From: Candidatus Gastranaerophilales bacterium
Lineage (GTDB): Bacteria > Cyanobacteriota > Vampirovibrionia > Gastranaerophilales > Gastranaerophilaceae
DNA: 64,000 nt
Assembly (NCBI GenBank): GCA_944325885.1
Contig: CALVBT010000009.1
Span: forward strand, 1 to 64,000
Reading direction: 5' to 3'
Shown here: positions 55,000 to 63,629 of the stretch, piece after piece
Numbering within the stretch: position 1 is the stretch's first letter
Layout: every line of letters starts with the position of its first letter
The notes under the pieces: generated by a model
Told to the model about the DNA's origin: nothing
Database searches by the model: none
Seen by the model: only the letters and a program-made list of their open reading frames with translations
Translations under genes and position numbers: made by a program

Positions 55000-56322
55000 T
55001 TACTTTTTGTTAGCTTTATTCTTTAATTGTTTTTTGTACCAGTAAGCAATAGCTCTTGCAAGACGTGAAGGGCTGTGTCTTACGTATTTTTCTTCGTTTT
55101 CTTCATACAATCTTGTGGAAACCACATTGATATTTTTAGCTTTTATTGCATCTGTATCAACAACAACAGGATAAGAGTTTGCTTTTGCATAATCCGGTGA
55201 AAGATCCTCAGGCAATGAGTTGTTCACAAGAACAGCATCTATCATGTTCGGGTAGCCTGCGTGTTGTAATATAGCCTGTATATGTTCAGAAGCTGTATAA
55301 TTCGTTGTTTCTCCCGGCTGAGTCATTATATTGCACACATAAATCTTTTTTGCAGAGGATTTTGAAATAGCTTCAGATATTTCTGTAATCAAAAGATTCG
55401 GGATAACGCTTGTATAAAGGCTGCCTGGGCCGAGAATAATCAAATCAGCCTCTTTTATAGCCTGTATTACATCCGGCAAAGGCTTGCAATGAGATGGTGT
55501 GGTAAAAAGACGTTTTATTCTTTTTCCTGTTTCAGGAATATTGGACTCACCTTCTACTATAGTTCCGTCTGTCATTTCTGCGGAAAGTTTCATATCATCG
55601 AGGGTAGAAGGCAATACACGGCCTCTGATATTCAAAACCTTTGAAGATTCCTGTACTGCACGCACCATATTACCTGTAATGGCACACAAAGCAGTGAGAA
55701 AAAGATTGCCAAAGCTGTGACCCTCGAGGCCTTCACCTGTTTTAAAACGGTACTGAAAGAGCTTTGTAACAAGGTCTTCGTCATCCGCTAAAGCTGCAAT
55801 ACAATTTCTTATATCTCCTGGTGGTAAAATTCCCATTTCCTGTCTTAATCTGCCTGAGCTTCCGCCGTCATCGCCGACAGTAACAACTGCGGTAATATTA
55901 TTTGTAATTTTTTTAATACCTTTAAGCATAGTAGACAAACCGGTACCGCCGCCTACAGCAACGATTTTCGGGCCGTAATTTAATTTTCTTCTTTTATATA
56001 AAGATTCTAATAAAGCGTGTCTGTCTCTTTCTTCTGTCAAATCCAAAATAGAATAATTTGTATTTTTCCAACCTTTTATAAAGACATAAGCACCTGCAAT
56101 CAAAAGTACCAGCCCTAGAATATCCTGATTTACAGTAACGGCAATATACTTCAAGATACCGACAGCAAAGTAAACAGGCCTCATATCAAACAAAACACAA
56201 AGCCCGAGCAAACTTATTACAGTACCAAGAATAATAAGACCGAACCATCTTTTTACCTGCAAACCCGGAAGAAGCCAGCCGGCATCTTTTGGCATTCTTA
56301 TCTTATATAAAAACTTTTTCAA
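55000..56322 (-). CDS. YvcK/CofD-like protein with N-terminal membrane helices
   Basis: 440 aa. Two N-terminal membrane segments (about 28-48 and 62-85), then the YvcK (CofD-like, UPF0052) domain: IVAVGGGTGLSTMLKGIK, VVTVGDDGGSSGRLRQEMGILPPGDIRNCIAALAD, GHSFGNLFLTAL and IILGPGSLYTSVIPNLL. YvcK proteins bind UDP-sugars and affect cell-wall synthesis and growth on gluconeogenic carbon (family knowledge). The start is TTG with AGGGAG 6 bases upstream. Between the PxpA-like gene and panB, 28 bases from the latter. Confidence 0.9.
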   Translation of the reverse strand: MKKFLYKIRMPKDAGWLLPGLQVKRWFGLIILGTVISLLGLCVLFDMRPVYFAVGILKYIAVTVNQDILGLVLLIAGAYVFIKGWKNTNYSILDLTEERDRHALLESLYKRRKLNYGPKIVAVGGGTGLSTMLKGIKKITNNITAVVTVGDDGGSSGRLRQEMGILPPGDIRNCIAALADDEDLVTKLFQYRFKTGEGLEGHSFGNLFLTALCAITGNMVRAVQESSKVLNIRGRVLPSTLDDMKLSAEMTDGTIVEGESNIPETGKRIKRLFTTPSHCKPLPDVIQAIKEADLIILGPGSLYTSVIPNLLITEISEAISKSSAKKIYVCNIMTQPGETTNYTASEHIQAILQHAGYPNMIDAVLVNNSLPEDLSPDYAKANSYPVVVDTDAIKAKNINVVSTRLYEENEEKYVRHSPSRLARAIAYWYKKQLKNKANKK

Positions 56323-56348
56323 AATTAATCTCCCTGTTTTACTCTATT

Positions 56349-57029
56349 CTATTCAACCCAGCCAGAAGCAACCACATTATTAAAGTTTACCGGTCTTGGC
56401 TCAACTATTTCTTTTGTTTTTTCAATCAATTCTGAAGCATTTTGAGATTGAGCATCAAAATGCAATGTGTCAGGAGTTTTTCCTGATTCTATCAAAGACT
56501 TCAACTGTTCGACTGCGTCCATACTGTCTACTATAAACTCTGATGCGATGTTGATATCAGTTTCTTTTGCAATTTCTTTAAGAATATCTCCTGCACCATA
56601 AAGAATAAACCATTTATTGAATTCTTTAACTGCCTTTGCAACGGACAGCGCAAATGATTTATTGGAATTCATAAGCTCATACATTTTTCCTTCCGGACGG
56701 ACATACTCGATATTTAAGCTGCATGCTTTTGCAAAAGCGGAAATTGCACCTAGCTGATATAAAATTATCGCTTCTATTTCTTCTTCAGAAAGTTCTGCAG
56801 GGTTCTCTATATCCTCTGGCAAACTAACCAGTGCGCCCAGAACTTTGCTTTTAAATTTACAATTTTCTACTGCTCTTTTCATTGCGAGAGGACTCTGCGA
56901 ACGAACAGCACATGCAATATTAACAGAACTAACTGAATCTATTAAAGAAAGTGCTTTATCCTCTTGCGAAACAGAAATCTCTGCAAGATTTATATTAAAA
57001 TCAACACACTTTTTATTATTATCTTCCAT
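56349..57029 (-). CDS. PxpA/LamB-YcsF family homologue lacking catalytic histidines
   Basis: 226 aa. The chain follows the 5-oxoprolinase A (LamB/YcsF) pattern in order: VDFNINLAE for IDLNCDLGE, NIAC (37-40) followed by AVRSQSP where the family has GFHAGDP, GALVSLPED (65-73) for GAHPGYPD, YQLGAISAFAKA, and VRPEGKMYE (110-118) for VKPHGALYN. All three of those histidines are replaced, so normal 5-oxoproline hydrolysis is unlikely. LHFDAQ near 190 keeps the later His-x-Asp. Slightly short for the family; no pxpB/pxpC nearby. The family call is from memory of motifs. Confidence 0.75.
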   Translation of the reverse strand: MEDNNKKCVDFNINLAEISVSQEDKALSLIDSVSSVNIACAVRSQSPLAMKRAVENCKFKSKVLGALVSLPEDIENPAELSEEEIEAIILYQLGAISAFAKACSLNIEYVRPEGKMYELMNSNKSFALSVAKAVKEFNKWFILYGAGDILKEIAKETDINIASEFIVDSMDAVEQLKSLIESGKTPDTLHFDAQSQNASELIEKTKEIVEPRPVNFNNVVASGWVE

Positions 57030-57140
57030 AAAAACTTATTACCAATTCTAAAACTACATTTACAAATTAAATTATAACTCAACAAATTTGTTAGTCTATA
57101 ATTTTAAAATTAAGAATTAATAAAGAAATTTTCGATTAAG

Positions 57141-57168
57141 TTGAAAAATTTCAATTTAATGTTATCAT
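57141..57168 (+). promoter_or_regulatory. promoter of rimP-nusA
   Basis: TTGAAA (57141-57146), 16-base spacer, TATCAT (57163-57168); transcription would begin near 57175, just before a hairpin. Confidence 0.55.
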
Positions 57169-57182
57169 AATATATGTCAGTA

Positions 57183-57213
57183 AAAAGAAACGGCTAAACC
57201 GTTTCTTTTTTTC
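57183..57213 (+). terminator. leader hairpin-terminator before rimP
   Basis: AAAAGAAACGG / CCGTTTCTTTT stem with loop CTAAA and a run of T (TTTTTTTC), placed between the promoter and the rimP ribosome site. As it lies at the very start of the message it may act as an attenuator rather than an end-of-gene signal. Confidence 0.65.
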
Positions 57214-57229
57214 TTAAAATGGAGAAGTA

Positions 57230-57718
57230 ATGGAGCAAAAACATTTTAATAAAAATGAAATACTTGAAAAACTGACACCCCTCATTGACAACACTGCAAT
57301 GAGATACAATATGATTCCGCTCGAAATTGACTTTACAAAAGAAAGCGGAAAATGGTTTCTTCGTATCTTCTTGTATAAAGAAGAAGGGGTAACACTGGAT
57401 GACTGCGAAAATGTTTCTCGCAGTTTGAATCCGTTTTTGGATGAATTAATTCCCGTGAAATTTTATCTGGAGGTAAGCTCACCCGGACTGGACAGGAAGC
57501 TTAAGTCCGAAAAAGAGTTCATTATTTTTCAGGGTAAGACAATAAATCTGAAGCTTAAAACAAAAATAGAAGAAACAGAAGAAAAACAGTTTTTATGCAA
57601 AATACTGGACTATGACAAGGAACAGGGACTAAAGGTAGAAAAACTGGATACAAAAGAAGAACTGATTATACCAAAAGACAAAATATACAAAGCGCAATTA
57701 CATATAGAAGATATATAG
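57230..57718 (+). CDS. rimP: ribosome maturation factor RimP
   Basis: 162 aa. Needed for 30S subunit maturation. Two-domain pattern: EIDFTKESGKWFLRIFLYKEEGVTLDDCENVSRSLNPFLDE then YLEVSSPGLDRKLKSEKEFIIFQGKTINLKL, the standard family core, and a C-terminal Sm-like domain. GGAG precedes the ATG. nusA follows 9 bases after the stop, the conserved rimP-nusA arrangement. Confidence 0.96.
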   Translation: MEQKHFNKNEILEKLTPLIDNTAMRYNMIPLEIDFTKESGKWFLRIFLYKEEGVTLDDCENVSRSLNPFLDELIPVKFYLEVSSPGLDRKLKSEKEFIIFQGKTINLKLKTKIEETEEKQFLCKILDYDKEQGLKVEKLDTKEELIIPKDKIYKAQLHIEDI

Positions 57719-57727
57719 GAGAAAAAG

Positions 57728-58963
57728 ATGATTAAAATAGGGACAGCACTTTTTGAAGCAACAGAAGAACTTGAAAGAGAAAAAGGCATCTCAAAAGAAG
57801 TTATTATTGACTCATTAAAAGATGCTCTAGTTGCTGCATACAAAAAACATATCAAAGCAAAAGAAGCACCGAATGTAGAAGCCATTCTCGATGAAGTAAC
57901 AGGCGAAATCGGCGTATTCAGAACAAAACTCGTTGTCGAAAAAGTAGAAGACGAAAACCTTGAAATCTCTCTTGAAGACGCAAAAGAAATCGATGACGAA
58001 GTTGAACTCGAAGACGAAGTAAAAATTGAAGTTACTCCGGAAAACTTTGGCCGTATTGCTGCACAATCTGCAAAACAGGTTATTACACAAAGAATAAGAG
58101 AAGCTGAAAGAAAACTTGTCCTCGACGAATTTATGGAAAAGAAAGGTACTCTGACAACAGGTATCATCCAGCGTGTAGAAAACAGAAATGTTTTTGTAAA
58201 CATAGGCAAAACAGATGCTATTCTGCCATACAGAGAACAAATTCCGGGCGAATATTACAAACCGGGCAACAGAATCAGAGTATTTGTTCTCAACGTTAAA
58301 GAAACAAACAGATTGCCTCAGGTTATTGTTTCTCACGCACATGCTGAAATTGTCAGAGAGTTGTTTGAACTTGAAGTTCCGGAAATTGAAGACGGCATTG
58401 TAGAAATTAAATCTATTGCAAGAGAAGCAGGATTTAGAACAAAACTTGCCGTACACTCAAATGACCCTGAAATTGATTCTGTCGGCGCATGTATAGGGCC
58501 AAGAGGTTCCAGAATTCAGACAATAGTCGGAGAACTCAAGAACGAAAAAATAGATATCGTAAGATGGTCAGAAGACCCAGTAGAATACATTGTTAATGCA
58601 CTTTCTCCTGCAAGAATTATTTCTGTAGATATTCTTGCTGATGACGAAAACGCTCATGAAGCTCTTGTTGTTGTACCTGATGACCAGTTGAGCCTCGCAA
58701 TCGGAAGAGAAGGCCAAAATGTAAGACTTGCTCATAAATTGACAGGCTGGAAAATCGATATCAAAAACGAATCACAAGCTGCACAGGCTGAAGCTGCATA
58801 TCAGGCACAATATGAAGAAGAACAGCCCGCTGATGACGACTATTCTGATGCAATAGAAAACGAAGAAGAACCTATTGTTGAAGAAGAATACGGCATTGAC
58901 GCAGAAGATATGGTGGAAGAAGTTCCTTCTGAAGAAATCGATGGACAGGAAGACGAAGAGTAA
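57728..58963 (+). CDS. nusA: transcription termination/antitermination factor NusA
   Basis: 411 aa. N-terminal RNA-polymerase-binding domain, S1 domain (GTLTTGIIQRVENRNVFVNIGKTDAILPYREQIPGE), and two KH domains (REAGFRTKLAVHSNDPEIDSVGACIGPRGSRIQTIVGEL; LSLAIGREGQNVRLAHKLTGWKIDI), followed by an acidic tail of about 60 residues and no AR repeats. Controls pausing and termination. In many bacteria ylxR, infB and rbfA follow; here a terminator closes the operon directly after nusA. Confidence 0.97.
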   Translation: MIKIGTALFEATEELEREKGISKEVIIDSLKDALVAAYKKHIKAKEAPNVEAILDEVTGEIGVFRTKLVVEKVEDENLEISLEDAKEIDDEVELEDEVKIEVTPENFGRIAAQSAKQVITQRIREAERKLVLDEFMEKKGTLTTGIIQRVENRNVFVNIGKTDAILPYREQIPGEYYKPGNRIRVFVLNVKETNRLPQVIVSHAHAEIVRELFELEVPEIEDGIVEIKSIAREAGFRTKLAVHSNDPEIDSVGACIGPRGSRIQTIVGELKNEKIDIVRWSEDPVEYIVNALSPARIISVDILADDENAHEALVVVPDDQLSLAIGREGQNVRLAHKLTGWKIDIKNESQAAQAEAAYQAQYEEEQPADDDYSDAIENEEEPIVEEEYGIDAEDMVEEVPSEEIDGQEDEE

Positions 58964-58985
58964 AAACTCTTAAAACATATAAAAA

Positions 58986-59020
58986 GAATAGAGGAGCTTA
59001 TTTTAAGGCTCCTCTATTTT
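58986..59020. terminator. bidirectional terminator of nusA and the U32 gene
   Basis: AATAGAGGAGC / GCTCCTCTATT stem with loop TTATTTTAAG and runs on both sides. The right arm is also the last coding triplets of the convergent gene, whose stop lies in the loop. Confidence 0.85.
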
Positions 59021-60802
59021 CATAATACACTTTTTGCAATCGAATTTTAGCGGAAATTTTGAGCCGTATTCATCAACCAAATAAAGCTGATTTGCCTTAC
59101 CGCCTTTTTTCAAACACATACCCGCAAAATCTCTCAGACAGTGTTTTGTTTTCATCAAAGTGATTTTGCTCTCTGGTTTAGCACATTCAAAAGCAGGCTC
59201 CAACACTCTTGCACCGCATTTTTCATAAAAAGACTTTGCTCTGCTGTTAGAAACATTATAAGAATAATCCAGAGCATTCTTCGGATAATCAATGAACTGA
59301 ATATTAGTATCTCTTCTTTGAAAAACATAGTTCTTTTTGGAAAGAGTCTGCAAATCAAATACCATTTTGCGGCGGATTTCATTCAATTTTGCAACCGGAA
59401 TAAACAGCGAAAAATCAGAGGCCACAGATACGTTTTGTGCGAAGAATTCGGAATCTCCTAGCTTTGAGAGCTGTTTTATTACATTTTCTCTTGCCATAAC
59501 AGGATTATTAGCCTTTTCAAAATTCTCTTCTAATTTATAAATTACGCTGTTGTTTCCAAAAGATTTCATAACAATTTCTGTATTGCTGACAGAAATTGCA
59601 ACCGGTATTTTTCGCTTAAAATATGATGTGTTTAATTTCTTATAAAACTCAGAATCAACGTTTCTGTAAACGACAGTTCCTGATTTCAGAGTGCCTGTAT
59701 TAAACAAAAACACCTTATTTTGCGATAATTTTGTTACAGTTGTACCTGAAAGATTACCTTCATTGTCAAAATATGTAATCTTGTCAGATACGTTCAATTT
59801 TAGTTTAGAATCCAGCTGCACAGCATTGTCATAAACACGGACTACTCGCCCTGCTTTTTCTCCTATGAATTTTGGAGAGGCAGGATTTATGTACTGTTTT
59901 CGTTTTCCGTCAATAAAAAAGTCTGTATAGTCTCTGTTAAATGTCTTATTTACGTCAGGGACAAAATCGGTCATTACATCACCCAGTGAAGGCATCAAGT
60001 TCGCAGAGATTTTATCAATTTCTTTTCTGTAATAAGAAACTACATTTGTTACATACTGCGCATCCTTTAAACGTCCCTCTATTTTTAAAGAAGTAACACC
60101 GGCATCGACCAGGTCTTTTAAGTGTGATGAAAGGTTGTTATCCTTCATAGAAAGAAGATATTGAGGCTTTAAAATAGCTTTGCCGTTTTCATCTTCAAGT
60201 GAATACTTTTTTCTGCAGGGTTGAGCGCATTCACCTCTGTTTGCGCTTCTTCCTCCTATGTAACTGCTAAAATAACACTGACCGCTGTAACAAACACATA
60301 ATGCACCGTGTACAAAAACCTCTGTTTCTATATCAACATTTTGTGTGACCTGTCTTATTTCATCAAGAGAAAACTCTCTTGGCAGCACAGCTCTTTCTAC
60401 ATTCATTTGTTTTAAAAATTTAATTTTTTCAAGAGAATCGTTATTACACTGGGTGCTGGCATGGAGAGCTATTGGAGGCAAATTCATTTCAAAGAAAGAA
60501 AAATCCTGAAAAATTATTGCATCAACGCCTATATCGTACAAATCCCAGATGAGTTTTTCAGCATCTTTCAGTTCACTGTCATACAAGATTGTATTAACAG
60601 TAACATAAACCTTAACAAGAAATTTGTGTGCATAGTCTACTATTTGAGCCAAATCTTCAAGAGAATTTCCTGCTTTTTTGCGTGCGCCAAAAGCCTGCGC
60701 ACCAATATACACAGCATCTGCACCCGCATTAATTGCGGCAAAAGCACATTCTTTATTCTTTGCCGGAGCAAGCAATTCAATTTTTGAATTCTCATTAATC
60801 AT
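59003..60802 (-). CDS. U32-family peptidase/hydroxylase (RlhA-like)
   Basis: 599 aa. U32 domain: LLAPAKNKECAFAAINAGADAVYIGAQAFGARKKAGNS, VYVTVNTILYDSEL, HASTQCNN, EVFVHGALCVCYSGQCYFSSYIGGRSANRGECAQPCRKKY and LLSMKDNNL, SLKIEGRLKDAQYV; then a DUF3656-like C-terminal region. The cysteine set in CVCYSGQC/CAQPC fits an iron-sulfur cluster. E. coli RlhA (23S rRNA C2501 hydroxylation) has this layout and similar length. Protease activity is historical naming; I favour an RNA-modification role, not proven. Confidence 0.88.
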   Translation of the reverse strand: MINENSKIELLAPAKNKECAFAAINAGADAVYIGAQAFGARKKAGNSLEDLAQIVDYAHKFLVKVYVTVNTILYDSELKDAEKLIWDLYDIGVDAIIFQDFSFFEMNLPPIALHASTQCNNDSLEKIKFLKQMNVERAVLPREFSLDEIRQVTQNVDIETEVFVHGALCVCYSGQCYFSSYIGGRSANRGECAQPCRKKYSLEDENGKAILKPQYLLSMKDNNLSSHLKDLVDAGVTSLKIEGRLKDAQYVTNVVSYYRKEIDKISANLMPSLGDVMTDFVPDVNKTFNRDYTDFFIDGKRKQYINPASPKFIGEKAGRVVRVYDNAVQLDSKLKLNVSDKITYFDNEGNLSGTTVTKLSQNKVFLFNTGTLKSGTVVYRNVDSEFYKKLNTSYFKRKIPVAISVSNTEIVMKSFGNNSVIYKLEENFEKANNPVMARENVIKQLSKLGDSEFFAQNVSVASDFSLFIPVAKLNEIRRKMVFDLQTLSKKNYVFQRRDTNIQFIDYPKNALDYSYNVSNSRAKSFYEKCGARVLEPAFECAKPESKITLMKTKHCLRDFAGMCLKKGGKANQLYLVDEYGSKFPLKFDCKKCIMKIEEP

Positions 60803-60947
60803 TACAAAAATTATACAATAATTAAAAAAAATCTCTAAAAACAGGTGACAATTGAATATGTTTTTATTACGATATTATTTGTCACATATTATTGTTATAT
60901 GAGGCTGCTTTTTAAACGATAAATAATATATTAAAGGAGAATAAAAA

Positions 60948-61451
60948 ATGCAGGTTATTTTAAGAAAAGACGTACAAAATGTAGGCGAAGCCGGTGACGT
61001 TGTAAACGTTAAAGACGGTTATGCCAGAAACTTTTTGATTCCTCAAAACTTTGCAGAAGTAGCTACAGACGGCGCTTTGAAAAACAGAGAACAAAACTTG
61101 GCAAGAATTAAAGCAAAACAAGAAAAACTTCATCAGGAAGCTCTTGAACTTGCTAAGAAAATTGAAGCACTTGAAAAACTGGAATTGTCAGCCAGAGCCG
61201 GCGAAACAGGTAAATTGTTCGGTACAATTACAACTAAAAAATTGGCTGAAGAATTAAATGCAAAACTCGGTACTTCAATTGACAGAAAAATCATTTCTTT
61301 AGACGCAGCTATCAACAAAGTAGGCGAGTTCAAAATGCTTATCAAATTGACTTCTAAAGTTAAAACAGAACTCCCTGTTATTGTTACAGCTTCTGAAATT
61401 CTTCAATCAGAAATTGAAGAAGCTCCGGAAACAGAAGAAGCTGCAGAATAG
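60948..61451 (+). CDS. rplI: 50S ribosomal protein L9
   Basis: 167 aa. Opens MQVILRKDVQNVGEAGDVVNVKDGYARNFLIPQNFA, the L9 signature, then the long connecting helix and C-terminal rRNA-binding domain (GKLFGTITTKKLAEEL), with an acidic tail EEAPETEEAAE. AAAGGAG precedes the ATG. Unlike the usual rpsF-ssb-rpsR-rplI or rplI-dnaB arrangement, it stands alone with its own terminator. Confidence 0.98.
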   Translation: MQVILRKDVQNVGEAGDVVNVKDGYARNFLIPQNFAEVATDGALKNREQNLARIKAKQEKLHQEALELAKKIEALEKLELSARAGETGKLFGTITTKKLAEELNAKLGTSIDRKIISLDAAINKVGEFKMLIKLTSKVKTELPVIVTASEILQSEIEEAPETEEAAE

Positions 61452-61468
61452 TTTATTTAAGCAAAATA

Positions 61469-61506
61469 AAAAAATACCCGTCACCATTGCGGGTATTTTT
61501 TTGTTA
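61469..61506 (+). terminator. rplI terminator
   Basis: AAAATACCCG / CGGGTATTTT stem with loop TCACCATTG, then TTTTTG. Confidence 0.92.
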
Positions 61507-61593
61507 CAAAAATTAATATAATTTATTTTTTTGACAAGATTTGTGCGGTAATTGTTTTTATATAAATAGTAGAAGGTATTCGTAGGTTAATTT

Positions 61594-63462
61594 ATGACAC
61601 AAAATATATCTAACATTCAGCCGAATATGCAGATATATAATCAAAATCAATACGCTCAAGCAGGTCAAAATCCGAATTTTGCAGCTAATGGCACACCGAT
61701 TTCTAACGGTGCTGCAATAAATAACAACCCGATTTTGAAACAGGCAGAGAGCGCACAGGACAGCGGTCTGGGTAAACTGGCAATAGGCACTGCCGTATTT
61801 ACCCCGACATTAATGGGTTTGACAAATTTAATCAACAAACCTTTGCTCACAAATAATTATGAAGATACATTTTTCAATAAAATAGAACAAAACGTTAATA
61901 AATTTGGCGAAAAACCGAAAGTCAGTGCTGTAACAGGCTGGTTATCCAATGTAAAAACAAAAGCCAATAACGTAATTAACAACTCTGAAATACTCAGAAC
62001 TCTGTTCCACAAACCAAGTATAGGCGGTTCTCAGGTAGAATCCCAAGCAAAAGGTTCCCGTGGCCACCTTGCTTCACGTGCAATAGAGATAATGAAAAAA
62101 TATAAAAAAGAAAATCCAAACTTCACAGAGTTTGATGATTTGCTTAAAAAATGTGAAAAAGAGTCATACAACTACTATGACGAAATATTTAACAAGCTAA
62201 AAGACTTAGAAAAAAGAAATGTACTCAAACCTCAGGATTTAAACACAGTATTCTCTAAAAAACCCTGGTGGGGTCTTGGCATTGTCAACAACAAATCAAG
62301 CTTAAGAGAAATACTAAACAAACATAAACTCATTGAAAACTATAAAACAGGTACAAAACTCGGTCAAAAAGCATCAGGCTATTTAATAAGAGCAGCTGAA
62401 TGCCTCACTAACGGTATGTTCTCCGGCAAAGGCGCAGTACTTTTACAGGCATTCTTTATTGCACAGTCATTGCAAGAGGCTTCAAAAGCTGAAAAAGGCG
62501 AAAAATTCTCCTCATTTATGGCTTCATTTGCTGAACTTATGGCAATGATGGCAACAATCGGCATTCAAATGAGGGTTGTAAACCACCTTGCAGGTCTTAA
62601 AAATATAGGTATGACACCGGAAAATGTTAAAGCTGCACAAAATGCAGTCAAAGCAGCAAATGCAGCAGCAAAAGCCGGTGACATGGCAGAATACACAAAA
62701 CAGGTAAATCTGGCAAAATCATTGAAAAATGTTTCAAAAACAGCGACAAACGGCAATAAAGCACTCAAATGGTACCAAAAACCCGTAAAATGGCTCGGCA
62801 ATTTGATTAGCTTCGGCAGAATTAATGAAACAATTAAGCCGCTCAAAAACAGCAAAGTTGCAACTGCTTTTGCAAAAATCCCTTACGGATTGAAAGTCGG
62901 CCTTGGTTATGCAGGCAGAGTCGGGCTGATTATGGCAGTAGTAATGCCGTTCTTCTCAGGAATTGCAAAGAAAATATCCTACGGTATTTTTGGAAAACCG
63001 ACCAAAACTCTTGCAAAAGAAAAAGCAGCGGAAGAAGCTGAAAACAAACCTCAAGAACAGCAGCCAGTACAAAACACTAATGCACAACAAACAACTCAAC
63101 AAACTCCGCAGCAGACAGTAACTCAACCGGCAAATGTGCAACAACCGCAAATGCAGCAAAATCCACAAGCAAAACCCGGTAATCTTCTTGATACAGTACA
63201 AAGAAATCAAGCACAAAGAATGCCTCAAAATCAAACCCAAAACCCGATTGCATCTCAAACACTGCAGCCCCAATCAACAATAGCTTCAACTCCGATACAC
63301 AAATCACCGGAAGACGAAGCAGGTGTAAAAAGAAGCTATGTACCAAGCCCTGTTCTCGGATATGAAAACCCGATAAACCCTGCAATGAGCAGATCTGCAC
63401 AAATAGATGCAGTATTAAGACAGGCTGATATAGTCGAAGCAAACGCAGCAAGATATTTATAA
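61594..63462 (+). CDS. large hypothetical membrane protein with Gln/Pro-rich tail
   Basis: 622 aa, function unknown. The N-terminal 50 residues are Asn/Gln-rich. Hydrophobic stretches lie near 62-80 (LAIGTAVFTPTLMGLT), 285-300 (AVLLQAFFIA), 320-335 (FAELMAMMATIGI) and 440-465 (YAGRVGLIMAVVMPFFSGIA). A Gln/Pro/Asn-rich, probably disordered tail covers 485-575. The layout resembles the 4653 and 21129 proteins. No signal peptide. TTGACA at 61531-61536 may belong to its promoter, but spacing to TATAAA (61561) is too long to be convincing. Confidence 0.78.
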   Translation: MTQNISNIQPNMQIYNQNQYAQAGQNPNFAANGTPISNGAAINNNPILKQAESAQDSGLGKLAIGTAVFTPTLMGLTNLINKPLLTNNYEDTFFNKIEQNVNKFGEKPKVSAVTGWLSNVKTKANNVINNSEILRTLFHKPSIGGSQVESQAKGSRGHLASRAIEIMKKYKKENPNFTEFDDLLKKCEKESYNYYDEIFNKLKDLEKRNVLKPQDLNTVFSKKPWWGLGIVNNKSSLREILNKHKLIENYKTGTKLGQKASGYLIRAAECLTNGMFSGKGAVLLQAFFIAQSLQEASKAEKGEKFSSFMASFAELMAMMATIGIQMRVVNHLAGLKNIGMTPENVKAAQNAVKAANAAAKAGDMAEYTKQVNLAKSLKNVSKTATNGNKALKWYQKPVKWLGNLISFGRINETIKPLKNSKVATAFAKIPYGLKVGLGYAGRVGLIMAVVMPFFSGIAKKISYGIFGKPTKTLAKEKAAEEAENKPQEQQPVQNTNAQQTTQQTPQQTVTQPANVQQPQMQQNPQAKPGNLLDTVQRNQAQRMPQNQTQNPIASQTLQPQSTIASTPIHKSPEDEAGVKRSYVPSPVLGYENPINPAMSRSAQIDAVLRQADIVEANAARYL

Positions 63463-63489
63463 TCAAAATAAAAAACAATTGTAATACTG

Positions 63490-63521
63490 AGCCTCTGAAA
63501 AATTTCAGGGGCTTAATATTT
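63490..63521 (+). terminator. terminator of the 61594 gene
   Basis: AGCCTCTGAAA / TTTCAGGGGCT stem (one G-U pair), loop AA, followed by TAATATTTTG. Confidence 0.75.
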
Positions 63522-63629
63522 TGTAACAATTTATTAATTATAACGCAATTAACTAACAAAAATATACTTTATATATATAAGAACTAGACATGTAAATTGC
63601 ATTAAGAGAGACTAAAGGACAAGAGAGAA

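Noticed and set aside
57610-58456. Long antisense ORFs across rimP-nusA (199 and 209 codons)
   Set aside because: Ser/Phe-rich shadows of the acidic nusA coding sequence; rimP and nusA are unambiguous.
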